DNA of 64,000 nucleotides from Modicisalibacter sp049808615 (GCF_049808615.1 NZ_JBNCAN010000002.1:124001-188000); one strand, 5' to 3'; counted from the first letter of the stretch, positions 24,999 through 33,905 are shown. The notes: generated by a model from the sequence alone, not told the origin. Translations and numbers: made by a program.

Positions 24999-26449
24999 CG
25001 CAATCGACTCAAGCGCCTCTCGACGAGGCCATTGCCATACTGTTGTCGCCGGGCGGGCTTGATGCCGCATCGCTCGATCCCGGTCTGGATCACGCATTAG
25101 GGGCGGGCATCGACTACGCGGACCTCTACTTTCAACGTAGTTGGCACGAGAGCTGGGTGCTCGAGGATGGTGAAGTCAAGGACGCCAGCTACAATATCGA
25201 CGGTGGCGTCGGGGTGCGTGCCCTGGCAGGCGAGAAGACCGGCTTTGCCTATTCCAATCAGATTACCGCCGAAGCCCTGGCCGAGACCGGGCGCACTGCC
25301 TCGGGCATCGCGCGCAGCGGTGCTCGCCTGACCAATCAGCCGGTGCATAGTCGTGGTGCGCCGCTGCGCTATGCAGGCGTCGATCCGCTGTCTGGGCTAA
25401 GCGCAGAAGACAAGATCGCGCTACTCAAGCAGGCGGATCGTGTCGCTCGGGCGGCAGATCCTGCCGTTTCCCAGGTCACCGCCTCGCTCACCGGGGTTCA
25501 TGAAGTCGTGCTGGTGCGCGCCAGTGACGGTACTCTGGCGGCGGACATTCGCCCCTTGGTGCGCTTCAACGTCAGTGTGATCGCGGCCAAGAACGGGCGG
25601 CGTGAGCGCGGCAGTGCCGGTGGTGGTGGGCGTTACGCCATGGCACGCCTACGCGATGAGAATGTCGCCGAACGCTTCGCCAAGGAGGCGGTACGTCAGG
25701 CGCTGGTGAATCTCGAAGCCGTGGATGCGCCGGCTGGCCAGATGCCGGTGGTGCTGGGATCGGGCTGGCCGGGCATTCTGCTGCATGAAGCGGTCGGGCA
25801 CGGCCTCGAAGGTGACTTCAACCGTAAGCAGAGTTCCGCGTTCGCCGGGCGCATGGGACAGCGCGTGGCCTCCCCCGGGGTGACCGTGGTCGATGACGCC
25901 ACCCTGGCGGACCGCCGCGGTTCAATGACCATCGACGACGAAGGCACCCCCGGGGCGTATACCCCCTTGATCGAGGACGGCATCCTGGTCGGCTACATGC
26001 AGGACAAGCTGAACGCACGCTTGATGAGCATGGCGCCGACGGGCAATGCGCGGCGCGAATCCTATGCGCACATGCCGATGCCGCGCATGACCAATACCTA
26101 CATGCTGGCGGGGCAGGACGAGCCGGAGGACATCGTCAAGAGCGTCAAGCGTGGGCTCTATGCGGTGAGTTTCGGTGGCGGTCAGGTCGACATCACCTCC
26201 GGCAAGTTCGTGTTCTCGGCCAGCGAAGCGTACATGATCGAGGACGGACGCATCACCGCGCCGGTCAAGGGCGCCACCCTGATCGGTAACGGCCCGGAGG
26301 CGATGGGGCGCGTCTCGATGATTGGTCACGACATGGCGCTGGATACCGGCATCGGGGTGTGCGGCAAGGAAGGACAGGGCGTGCCGGTGGGGGTCGGTCA
26401 GCCGACCTTGAAGTTGGATGAGCTGACTGTCGGCGGCACCCAGTCTTGA
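24995..26449 (+). CDS. tldD: Metalloprotease TldD
   Basis: Catalytic subunit of the TldD-TldE(PmbA) heterodimer, which degrades unfolded peptides, matures modified peptides (microcins) and processes CcdA antitoxin in E. coli. The start is the ATG at 24995, four-base overlap with yhdP. The 484 residues carry the zinc motif HEAVGH (264-269) in PGILLHEAVGHGLEGDF. Partner gene pmbA lies at 27253-28593, separated by the opposite-strand darP gene. Confidence 0.95.
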   Translation: MTQSTQAPLDEAIAILLSPGGLDAASLDPGLDHALGAGIDYADLYFQRSWHESWVLEDGEVKDASYNIDGGVGVRALAGEKTGFAYSNQITAEALAETGRTASGIARSGARLTNQPVHSRGAPLRYAGVDPLSGLSAEDKIALLKQADRVARAADPAVSQVTASLTGVHEVVLVRASDGTLAADIRPLVRFNVSVIAAKNGRRERGSAGGGGRYAMARLRDENVAERFAKEAVRQALVNLEAVDAPAGQMPVVLGSGWPGILLHEAVGHGLEGDFNRKQSSAFAGRMGQRVASPGVTVVDDATLADRRGSMTIDDEGTPGAYTPLIEDGILVGYMQDKLNARLMSMAPTGNARRESYAHMPMPRMTNTYMLAGQDEPEDIVKSVKRGLYAVSFGGGQVDITSGKFVFSASEAYMIEDGRITAPVKGATLIGNGPEAMGRVSMIGHDMALDTGIGVCGKEGQGVPVGVGQPTLKLDELTVGGTQS

Positions 26450-26468
26450 GTATGAAGCGGCTGCGCTC

Positions 26469-26606
26469 GACGAGGCGTTGTTGGCGTCGAACTCGCAATG
26501 CTCATTGACACCAGTCAACTGCGCTTGCTCCTTCGCCGCCGCCTAGCCTCGTCGTCGCTCGCAACGCTTCCTTGAGGTGGGATAAGTGCTTTAGTAAATG
26601 AGCATT
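26469..26606. repeat. Structured intergenic element, copy A
   Basis: Within the 227-base gap between tldD and darP, nested inverted repeats are visible: GACGAGGC (26469-26476)/GCCTCGTC (26546-26553); AATGCTCATT (26497-26506)/AATGAGCATT (26597-26606); and an inner TTGAC-ACCA-GTCAA hairpin. The core 26494-26528 shares its skeleton with a second element at 47050-47085 (copy B), with compensatory base changes in the paired arms. No coding potential is seen in the gap. Confidence 0.6.
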
Positions 26607-26676
26607 TTGATCGGACTCGCGCACGAGACCGAATTTAACGATGTATGGCCGACGCGCAGCAGATCGTGGATGGTCC

Positions 26677-27186
26677 TTACATGCCGGCGGTGTCGCGGAT
26701 CAGCTTGAACAGCTTGCGCGAATTGGTCGGCGGCTTGCCGCGCTGACGTTCACTGCGAGCATTGCGGATCAGCTGACGCAGCGTCTGGCGGTCGACATCG
26801 GGGTACTCGGCGATAAAGGTCTCGAGGGTCTCGTTGGTGTCATCATCGATGAGTCCATCGCGCCATTTTTCCAGACGGTGAAACGCATGGTCACGACGCA
26901 GTTTTTCACGTTCGAACTCGTCGAAGGCGTCCTGGATGCCGTCGATATCCTCACGGCGCATGAGCTTGCCGATGTATTGCATATGCCGGCGCCGCCCTTC
27001 ATGAGAGCGAATACGTGAGGTTTCCTCGACGGCCGCCAAAAGGTCGTCGGACAGCGGTAAGCGTGCCCGCTGCGCTTCGGACAAGGCGATGATCTGTTCG
27101 CCCAGGGCCTGCAGAGCCTGCATTTCCTGCTTGCGTTGGGTCTTGCTTGGCCGATTCTGGGAATCGGCGGGTGATTCGAATGACAT
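26677..27186 (-). CDS. darP: Ribosome-associated protein DarP/YjgA (DUF615)
   Basis: Small basic protein that binds immature 50S subunits and helps peptidyl-transferase centre maturation in E. coli. The start chosen is the ATG at 27186 (MSFESPADSQNRPSKTQRK), giving 169 residues, close to the family's 180; a longer in-frame reading to 27282 would overlap the pmbA start region. Family features are SKTQRKQEMQALQALGEQI near the N-terminus and RREDIDGIQDAFD and LRQLIRNARSERQRGKPP toward the end. It lies on the opposite strand between tldD and pmbA. Confidence 0.92.
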   Translation of the reverse strand: MSFESPADSQNRPSKTQRKQEMQALQALGEQIIALSEAQRARLPLSDDLLAAVEETSRIRSHEGRRRHMQYIGKLMRREDIDGIQDAFDEFEREKLRRDHAFHRLEKWRDGLIDDDTNETLETFIAEYPDVDRQTLRQLIRNARSERQRGKPPTNSRKLFKLIRDTAGM

Positions 27187-27252
27187 GCCATTACCATCAG
27201 CATTAGGAGGTTGGCGCAGTATAACAGCCAGTCTCACGACAAGGAGATCAAC

Positions 27253-28593
27253 ATGACACAAGCCTTCGATGCCGCAGCGCAACAGGCGCTGCTGGAATCA
27301 CGTGTCGCAGAGGCATTAGAGCAAGCACGTGCACTGGGCGCCGATGCCTGTGAAGTCGGTGCCAGCGTCGATCAAGGCACCGGCGTCAACGTGCGCATGG
27401 GGGAAGTGGAAAGCGTCGAGCTGTCTCGGGATCAGGGTATTGCCGTGACGGCCTATGTCGGCCAGCGCAAGGGCAGTGCCTCCTCTTCCGATGCGGGTGA
27501 GGCTTCTATTCGTGCGGTCGTGGAAAAGGCCATCGCCATCGCCCGACATACCGGGGACGACCCCTATGCGGGGTTGGCGGATGCGGAGTTGATGGCCACC
27601 CAATTTCCTGACTTGAACGTGCACCACCCCTGGCAACTGACGACGGATGAGGCGGTCGAGTTGGCCTTGGCCTGCGAGCATGCGGGGCGCGCCGTGGAGG
27701 GTATCGCCAATTCTGATGGCGCCGGGCTTTCCAGCGGTGAGGGCGTGCGAGTCTACGGCAACAGTCATGGTTTTCTGGCGGGGCAGCGGGGCAGCCGGCA
27801 TTCCTTGTCCTGCATGCTGATTGCCGGGGATGAGCAGGGCATGCAGCGCGACTACGACTACAGTAGCGTGCGCGATCCGAAGCGACTAAGTTCGCCGGAA
27901 GCCATCGGGCGAAGCGCCGCCGAGCGCACGTTGCGTCGCCTGGGGGCACGCCGCCCCGAGACCGGCCGCCTGCCGGTGCTGTTCGCACCGGAACTGGCTA
28001 GCGGCTTGGTCGGACACTTTCTCAATGCCATCGCGGGCGGTGCGCTTTACCGCGAGGCATCGTTTCTGTGCGATAGCCTGGGCAAGCCGCTGTTCCCGAA
28101 ATGGTTCACGCTCATGGAGAAACCCCAGGAAATGGGCGGTATGGCCAGCTCCCCCTTCGACAACGACGGCGTCTATACCCGCGACAACGTCTTCGTCGAC
28201 GGTGGTCGTATCGCCAGTTACATGCTTTCCGCCTACAGTGCCAGACGCTTGAACATGACCAGCACCGGTAATGCGGGTGGTGCGCGCAATCTGCGTATCG
28301 ACGCACCCCTTACGGCACAAGCTGATCTACTGGCGCGGATGGATCGCGGTGTGCTGGTCACCGAACTGATGGGTCAAGGGGTCAACGGCGTGACCGGCGA
28401 TTACTCCCGGGGGGCGGCAGGCTTCTGGATCGAAAATGGCAAGATCCAGCATCCGATCGAGGAGTTCACCATCGCCGGCAATCTCAATGACATGTTCGCC
28501 AACCTGATGGGCGTGGGTGACGATATCGATACCCGGGGCAGCATCCACACCGGCAGCTGGTTGATCGACGATATGACCGTGGCGGGCGGCTGA
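27253..28593 (+). CDS. pmbA: Metalloprotease subunit PmbA/TldE
   Basis: Partner of TldD; it lacks the HExxxH zinc motif, as expected for the E subunit, and helps form the peptide-processing chamber. The start is the ATG at 27253 with AAGGAGATCAAC upstream; 446 residues match the family. Typical segments are CMLIAGDEQGMQRDYDYS, LFAPELASGLVGHFLNAIAG and STGNAGGARNLRI. It is divergent from darP and is followed by a hairpin before mgtE. Confidence 0.95.
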   Translation: MTQAFDAAAQQALLESRVAEALEQARALGADACEVGASVDQGTGVNVRMGEVESVELSRDQGIAVTAYVGQRKGSASSSDAGEASIRAVVEKAIAIARHTGDDPYAGLADAELMATQFPDLNVHHPWQLTTDEAVELALACEHAGRAVEGIANSDGAGLSSGEGVRVYGNSHGFLAGQRGSRHSLSCMLIAGDEQGMQRDYDYSSVRDPKRLSSPEAIGRSAAERTLRRLGARRPETGRLPVLFAPELASGLVGHFLNAIAGGALYREASFLCDSLGKPLFPKWFTLMEKPQEMGGMASSPFDNDGVYTRDNVFVDGGRIASYMLSAYSARRLNMTSTGNAGGARNLRIDAPLTAQADLLARMDRGVLVTELMGQGVNGVTGDYSRGAAGFWIENGKIQHPIEEFTIAGNLNDMFANLMGVGDDIDTRGSIHTGSWLIDDMTVAGG

Positions 28594-28617
28594 TCGCTCC
28601 AGCGGGGGAGCATTGTC

Positions 28618-28640
28618 ATGGCCGCCCTCGAGGCGGCCAT
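28618..28640 (+). terminator. Palindromic terminator between convergent pmbA and mgtE
   Basis: ATGGCCGCC pairs with GGCGGCCAT around a five-base loop, followed by TTTGATT. The T run is poor, so efficiency is uncertain, but the position between convergent genes supports the call. Confidence 0.55.
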
Positions 28641-28661
28641 TTGATTGAGTTGCAGCGAGCG

Positions 28662-30017
28662 TCAGAGATAAAAGTAGGTGGCCAGGCCAAGAAAGGCCAT
28701 GAAACCGATCACGTCAGTGACGGTGGTCAGGATGACGCTGCCGGACAGGGCTGGGTCGATCTTGAGCTTCTTCAACAGGACTGGCAGCAGGGTGCCGCAG
28801 AAGGCGGCGAACAGCAGGTTGATGACGATAGCGGCGGCGATGATGACACCCAGCGTCATGTCACCGAACCAGAGCACCGCAATCGCGGCAACGACCAATG
28901 CCCAGAGCAGTCCATTGAGGGCGCCGACGATCAGTTCTCGATTGAGCAGCCAGCGGACATTGCCTCCCGAGACATGACCCAGGGCGATGCCCCGAATCAA
29001 TACGGTCAATGCCTGGGAGCCGGCGATACCGCCCATGCTGGCCACGATGGGCATTAATACGGCAAGCGCGGTCACCTTCTGGATGGTGCCTTCGAACATG
29101 CCGATCACCGCGGCGGCCATGAAGGCGGTAATCAAATTGATGCCCAGCCATACCGCACGACGTCGACTGGTGCGCCAGGCCGGGGCGAAAGTATCCTCAT
29201 CTTCATCTAGCCCCGCCATGCTCATCACCTGATGCTCCGCATCGCCGCGGATGACGTCGACCACGTCATCGATGGTGATACGCCCGAGCAGGTGACGATC
29301 GCCGCCGACCACCGGTGCCGAAATCAGGTCGAAGCGTTCGAACAGGCTGGCGACGTCGCTTTCTTCCATGGTGGCAGGGATCGTCACCATGTCGGTATCC
29401 ATGACCTCCCGTACCAGCATTGAAGGGTCGGAGACGAGCAAGCGATTGATCGGCAGACTGCCGATCAACTTGTCGCTACGGGTGACCACCAGCAGACTGT
29501 CGGTGGCATCCGGCAGACGCTCGTGACGACGTAGATAGCGCAGCACCACATCCAGCGTGATCTCGGGGCGGATCGTCAGCGTATCCGTGTTCATCAACCC
29601 GCCGGCGGTGTCCTCGGGATAGGACAGCACGGTTTCCAGGCGCTGGCGCTCCTGGGCCTCCATCGAGTCGAGCACTTCGAGCGTGACAGTGTTGGGCAGC
29701 CGCTGCAAAAGATCGGCCAGGTCGTCGACATCAAGACCCTCGGTGGCCGACATCAACTGCTGAGCATCCATACGGTTGAGGAATTCGGTCTGAATATCCT
29801 CACCCAGATACTGCAGCACATCCCCTTGCAGCTCGGGTTCGATCAGCTCCCAAAGGACGTTACGCTCCTTGGGCGGGGTCGACTCCAGTAAATGAGCCAC
29901 GTCGACCGGGGCTAGACCACGATTGAGCATGCGCCGAGCTTGTTCCAAGGCACCGCTTTCCAGGGCATCGTTGAGCCTGGCCAGTCTGGGCTGGAGCTTC
30001 TCGGGATTCTTGCTCAT
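28662..30017 (-). CDS. mgtE: Magnesium transporter MgtE
   Basis: Mg2+ channel of the inner membrane, 451 residues. Order of domains: N-terminal MgtE_N superhelix (about 30-125, with DVAHLLESTPPKERNVLW), a tandem CBS pair that senses cytosolic Mg2+ (about 130-255, ending GRITIDDVVDVIRGDAE), a connecting helix and five membrane helices (about 285-451). The pore signature region PIVASMGGIAGSQALTVLIRG is present. It lies convergent with pmbA and upstream of nothing on its strand for 131 bases; the gap 30018-30148 shows no clear element. Confidence 0.94.
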   Translation of the reverse strand: MSKNPEKLQPRLARLNDALESGALEQARRMLNRGLAPVDVAHLLESTPPKERNVLWELIEPELQGDVLQYLGEDIQTEFLNRMDAQQLMSATEGLDVDDLADLLQRLPNTVTLEVLDSMEAQERQRLETVLSYPEDTAGGLMNTDTLTIRPEITLDVVLRYLRRHERLPDATDSLLVVTRSDKLIGSLPINRLLVSDPSMLVREVMDTDMVTIPATMEESDVASLFERFDLISAPVVGGDRHLLGRITIDDVVDVIRGDAEHQVMSMAGLDEDEDTFAPAWRTSRRRAVWLGINLITAFMAAAVIGMFEGTIQKVTALAVLMPIVASMGGIAGSQALTVLIRGIALGHVSGGNVRWLLNRELIVGALNGLLWALVVAAIAVLWFGDMTLGVIIAAAIVINLLFAAFCGTLLPVLLKKLKIDPALSGSVILTTVTDVIGFMAFLGLATYFYL

Positions 30018-30148
30018 GGTCGTCGGTGTCCTGTGTCGTACCGCAATCGTCGCGCCATTCTAGCACCGACGGGAGACGGCGCGAATAAAAGAAAACGCTG
30101 TTCGAGGAATGTTTGAGAAGTTCGATCAGAAGAAAAATCGACCAGCGA

Positions 30149-30418
30149 TCAGCTGTCTTCGTCGAAACGCGCGGCGAAAAGTGCCTCTATTTCAGCGAAG
30201 GCTTCCTCGGCCTGGGGGCCTTCCACGTCGACCTGGAGCACGCTACCGCAAGGGGCGGCAAGCATCAGAAGTGACATGATGTTGTTAGCCTGAGCACTTT
30301 GTTCTCGATAATGAAGTGTGACTTCAGCGTCATAGGGCTGACAGCATTTGACCAGCTTGGTGGCTGCGCGCGCATGCAGTCCACGTCGATTGGTCAGCGT
30401 CAGTTCACGCTGAATCAT
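30149..30418 (-). CDS. ptsO: Phosphocarrier protein NPr (nitrogen PTS)
   Basis: HPr-like carrier of the nitrogen phosphotransferase chain PtsP-NPr-EIIA(Ntr). The 89 residues contain the phosphorylated His15 in RRGLHARAATKLVK and the second conserved region ANNIMSLLMLAAPCGS. It overlaps the end of rapZ by 14 bases, as in other gammaproteobacterial rpoN clusters, and is the last gene of the cluster. Confidence 0.94.
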   Translation of the reverse strand: MIQRELTLTNRRGLHARAATKLVKCCQPYDAEVTLHYREQSAQANNIMSLLMLAAPCGSVLQVDVEGPQAEEAFAEIEALFAARFDEDS

Positions 30419-31298
30419 TCACCGCCTCTCCTACGACGGTGAGAACGCCAAGCTCACGGTGTCGAAGGCGCACGCGATGCTGTTCGGCAAAATGATGAGC
30501 GAGTCGCTCACTCAGATAGACCGAGCGATGCTGGCCGCCGGTACAGCCGATGGCTACCGTCAGATAGCTGCGATTGCTGGCGATATAGGCCGGCAGCCAG
30601 CGTTCAAGCCAGTCCCGGATATCGTTACCCATGGCAGTCACATCATCGTAACTCTCGAGAAACTTGATGATTTCATTATCGCGCCCATCGTACTGACGCA
30701 ATTGAGGGTCCCAGTAAGGATTGGGCAAACAGCGGACATCGAACACGGTATCGGCATCCAGGGGTACACCACGCTTGAAGCCGAAGGATTCGAAGGTCAG
30801 CGTCAACTGATCACTGGAGTGATGCGCTACCTGAGTAGCGATGCGCCCGCGCAGATCATGGATCGAGAGTTGCGAGGTATCGATCACCAGGTCGGCGAGA
30901 TCGCGTATACGCGCCAGGGTGTGTTCTTCAGACTCGATGGCCTCGGCCAGGGTCATGTTGCTTTCCCGGGTCAAAGGGTGACTGCGGCGTGTCGCGGAAT
31001 AGCGCTCGAGCAAGATCTTGTTTTCCGCAGTGAGATAGACCACATGGCAATCGATTTGACGCATGCGAATCTCTTCGAGCAACACCGGAAAGCGCTTGAG
31101 TGCCGTCGGCAGGTTGCGCGCATCGATGCTCACCGCGATATTCGAGCGACGCGCCTCATCCTGTTGCAACTCATGAATGAGATGATCGAGCAGCATGGCC
31201 GGCAGATTATCGATGGCATAGAAGCCGAGATCCTCAAGCGCCTGAAGCGCGATGGATTTTCCGGACCCCGATCGTCCGCTGATGATCACGAGTTGCAT
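30405..31298 (-). CDS. rapZ: RNase adapter protein RapZ
   Basis: Nucleotide-binding adapter (297 residues) that in E. coli delivers the sRNA GlmZ to RNase E, controlling glucosamine-6-phosphate synthesis. An N-terminal kinase-like P-loop GRSGSGKS (8-15) and DNLPAMLLDHL are present. The C-terminal RNA-binding domain contains IGCTGGQHRSVYLSERLA. It sits between ptsN (95-base gap) and ptsO (overlap). Confidence 0.95.
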   Translation of the reverse strand: MQLVIISGRSGSGKSIALQALEDLGFYAIDNLPAMLLDHLIHELQQDEARRSNIAVSIDARNLPTALKRFPVLLEEIRMRQIDCHVVYLTAENKILLERYSATRRSHPLTRESNMTLAEAIESEEHTLARIRDLADLVIDTSQLSIHDLRGRIATQVAHHSSDQLTLTFESFGFKRGVPLDADTVFDVRCLPNPYWDPQLRQYDGRDNEIIKFLESYDDVTAMGNDIRDWLERWLPAYIASNRSYLTVAIGCTGGQHRSVYLSERLAHHFAEQHRVRLRHRELGVLTVVGEAVNDSA

Positions 31299-31393
31299 GA
31301 TAGCGCCCTTATGACTGTGGCTAAGGCCTTGCCTGAAACGAAAACAACGTGGTGCACTACGTCAGGATATCACTCGTTGCTCTCGTTATTCGT

Positions 31394-31858
31394 CTACTCG
31401 AGGTTTTGAATAGCGTGGATCAGCGTCTCGTAGAGTTGGCTCTGGCTTTCACTCTTGCGTAGGCGTGCCCGGGTGTCAGCATCGTTCATCAAGCTGGCGA
31501 CCTGGGCAAGAAGTGCCAAATGCGTGTCATCCGCCGCCTCGGGAACCAGCAGGATGAAGATCAAATCCACCGGTTCGCCATCGATGGCGTCGAAATTGAT
31601 GGCTTCCTGAAGCTTGAGAAAACCGGCAATCGGTGTCTTGCAGTGCGGGTCCCGCGCATGCGGAATGGCGACACCGTTGCCGATGCCTGTGCTGCCGAGC
31701 TTTTCCCGACCAACCAGACGTCCAAATACTTCCTGGCTATCCAGACTGGGAATGTTCTGAGCAATGAAGGTGCTGAAAAATTCCAGCACCCGTTTCTTGC
31801 TGCCCCCGGGCACCGCGAATAGTGCGCGCTCCGGAGGCAGGATGGATTCCAGAGACAT
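31394..31858 (-). CDS. ptsN: PTS IIA-like nitrogen-regulatory protein PtsN
   Basis: Terminal phosphate acceptor of the nitrogen PTS; regulates potassium transport and other targets according to its phosphorylation. The ATG at 31858 gives 154 residues beginning MSLESILPPERALFAVPGGSK, which aligns with the family start. The phospho-His is His67 in GNGVAIPHARDP. A TTG at 31867, directly after the hpf stop, has a better-spaced GGGG and would add three residues. Downstream of hpf and upstream of rapZ. Confidence 0.94.
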   Translation of the reverse strand: MSLESILPPERALFAVPGGSKKRVLEFFSTFIAQNIPSLDSQEVFGRLVGREKLGSTGIGNGVAIPHARDPHCKTPIAGFLKLQEAINFDAIDGEPVDLIFILLVPEAADDTHLALLAQVASLMNDADTRARLRKSESQSQLYETLIHAIQNLE

Positions 31859-31867
31859 GGATCGCAA

Positions 31868-32176
31868 TCAGCGTGCCCCGGCGCCTTGGGCGCGGGCTTG
31901 GCTTTTTTCCTTGTGTTTGACAAGTTGACGATCAAGCTTGTCGGTCAATGCATCAATGGCAGCATACATGTCGCCGTTTTCGGCCTCGCCATGCAGATCG
32001 GCGCCTGCTACATGGAGTGTACAGGCGGCCTGGTGACGTTCCTTTTCGACCGACAGGGTCACCTGAACGCGCGTGATGTTGTCGTAATGACGCTCCAGAC
32101 GTGCAAGTTTCTCGTTCACATAATCACGCAATGCATCGGTCAGCTCGACATGATGGCCAGTGATGTTGACTTGCAT
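31868..32176 (-). CDS. hpf: Ribosome hibernation promoting factor (short HPF)
   Basis: Binds 30S subunits in stationary phase and helps form 100S dimers. The 102 residues are the short form: MQVNITGHHVELTDALRDYV at the start, then the RNA-contacting region RLERHYDNITRVQVTLSVEKERH. It lies 134 bases after rpoN and directly before ptsN, the standard order. Confidence 0.94.
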   Translation of the reverse strand: MQVNITGHHVELTDALRDYVNEKLARLERHYDNITRVQVTLSVEKERHQAACTLHVAGADLHGEAENGDMYAAIDALTDKLDRQLVKHKEKSQARAQGAGAR

Positions 32177-32310
32177 GGCACGCTCCTATTGCTGCGAATG
32201 GTCCAAGGATTGTAACCCTTTTTGCCGTTTAGCAAACCCCTATGGCCCTCTAAGCGGAACACTGCGATAGGTGATTTTTTCAAGCCTTCATGCATGGGGC
32301 TGCGAAGGCA

Positions 32311-33732
32311 TCAAGCAAGGCGCTTGCGATCGCTGGAAGAGGGGATGCCCAGTGCCTCGCGATACTTGGCAATGGTGCGCCGGGCTACCTTGATGCCGTC
32401 TTCGGCCAGCAGGTCCACCAGTTTGCTGTCGGACAAGGGTTTACGTGGCGATTCTTCGCTGACCATCTTCTTCAGGCGTGCACGGATTGCCGTGCTGGAG
32501 TAGGCATCGCCGTCGCTCTCGCCACCGCCAACGTGACTCGAAAAAAAGTACTTGAGTTCGAAGACGCCACGAGGGGTGTGGATGAACTTCTGGGTGGTGA
32601 CCCGAGAAATGGTCGATTCGTGCATTTCCACGAGTTGAGCGATATTGGCAAGAATCAGCGGCTTCATGGCTTCTTCGCCACGCTCGAGAAAATCGAACTG
32701 GTGGCTCATGATTTCGCGGCCTACCTTGAGCAAGGTGTCGTTGCGACTCGACAGACTCTTCATCAGCCAGCGCGCTTCCTGCAGATGCTGCTTCATGAAG
32801 GCATTGTCGTCGCTCTTGTCCGCGCGTCGCACGAGCGCGGCATAATCCGGCTGAATGCGAAGACGCGGCAGTGCCTCGGGGTTGAGCTCGATGCGCCAGC
32901 CCTGAGGGCTGTGACGAGCGATCAGATCCGGTGTGACGTAGCTATCGCTATGGTGATCGAAGGCTTGGCCGGGACGCGGATCGAGGGTCCGAATCAAGGC
33001 GATGACGCTATCCAGTTGAGCATCGTCGAGTCCTAGGCGGCGCTTGAGCATCTTGCGATCGTTGCCGGCGAGGGCCTCTAGAAACTGGCGCACTAGACGC
33101 TTGGCCTGGGGCAGAAGCGAAGTTGCCTCATCGCAAGCAGCGAGTTGCAGAAGCAGACATTCGCGCAGATTGCGGGCGCCGACACCGGTCGGTTCGTATT
33201 GTTGTATCCGCAGTAGTACCTGCTCCACCTCATTGCTCTTGAGGTCGTCAAGTCCTTGACCGCGCAAGCCGTCCACCAACTCGTCGAGGCTGGCGTCAAG
33301 GTAGCCCGCCGGGGTAATCGAGTCGATAAGGCTGTCGGCGATCTGCCGAGAACGCGGTGACATATCGTCCATCGTCACTTGCCAGCGAAGATGATCCTGA
33401 AGGCTCAACCCCACGACGTTGCGCTCGATATCGCTCCCATCCGTGCTGCTTGCCTTGCTACTGGGAACGTCCTGATAGGTATCCGACCATTCGCTGTCGG
33501 TCACCAGTTCTGTGGGAATATCATCGGACCACTGTTCCTCGATGCTTTCCGCCACGGCTTGTTCACCATAGGCGTCATCGAGTTCCAGCATGGGGTTGGA
33601 CTCCAGCGCCTGCTGGATTTCCTGACGCAGATCGAGGGTCGATAGCTGCAACAGCTGAATCGCTTGTTGCAGCTGAGGCGTCATGGTCAGTTGAGTGCCG
33701 ACCCTCAGTTGCAGCGTTGGCTTCATTACCAT
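32311..33732 (-). CDS. rpoN: RNA polymerase sigma-54 factor
   Basis: Alternative sigma factor for -24/-12 promoters requiring AAA+ activators. The 473 residues run from the activator-responsive region I (LTMTPQLQQAIQLLQLSTLD) through an acidic region II (EEQWSDDIPTELVTDSEW) to the helix-turn-helix and the RpoN box ARRTIAKYREALGIPSSS near the C-terminus. Either the ATG at 33732 or the one at 33726 (MKPTLQLRVG, the usual family start) could be used; AGG lies six bases before the first. A sigma-54-type promoter lies upstream. Confidence 0.97.
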   Translation of the reverse strand: MVMKPTLQLRVGTQLTMTPQLQQAIQLLQLSTLDLRQEIQQALESNPMLELDDAYGEQAVAESIEEQWSDDIPTELVTDSEWSDTYQDVPSSKASSTDGSDIERNVVGLSLQDHLRWQVTMDDMSPRSRQIADSLIDSITPAGYLDASLDELVDGLRGQGLDDLKSNEVEQVLLRIQQYEPTGVGARNLRECLLLQLAACDEATSLLPQAKRLVRQFLEALAGNDRKMLKRRLGLDDAQLDSVIALIRTLDPRPGQAFDHHSDSYVTPDLIARHSPQGWRIELNPEALPRLRIQPDYAALVRRADKSDDNAFMKQHLQEARWLMKSLSSRNDTLLKVGREIMSHQFDFLERGEEAMKPLILANIAQLVEMHESTISRVTTQKFIHTPRGVFELKYFFSSHVGGGESDGDAYSSTAIRARLKKMVSEESPRKPLSDSKLVDLLAEDGIKVARRTIAKYREALGIPSSSDRKRLA

Positions 33733-33802
33733 AATGAACCTGAGTCGCCGTCATGATTTGAGATTACGTTAGCGCCGTGCGGAGTAGCATGCAAGCTCAA
33801 AA

Positions 33803-33818
33803 AGCAATAATCATGCCA
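33803..33818 (-). promoter_or_regulatory. Near-consensus sigma-54 (-24/-12) promoter upstream of rpoN
   Basis: On the minus strand TGGCATGATTATTGCT has GG and GC separated by exactly ten bases, matching the TGGCAC-N5-TTGC pattern at all positions except one (T for C). The expected start site is near 33792, leaving about 60 bases of leader before rpoN. It lies in the 173-base gap between rpoN and lptB; nothing else is evident there. Confidence 0.6.
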
Positions 33819-33905
33819 TTAGTAAGTTAATGCTTTTTTGCTTGAGGGCTGGCTTGATCTGGAGGCTGCGCAAAAGGGTGAAACCGACGTCTTGTCGAGG
33901 TGGCG

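Noticed and set aside
30100..30160. Possible terminator after ptsO
   Set aside because: Only a four-base stem is visible and the T run is not directly attached.
33733..33905. Search for an RNA gene in the rpoN-lptB gap
   Set aside because: Apart from the sigma-54 promoter no stable structure or conserved RNA pattern was seen.
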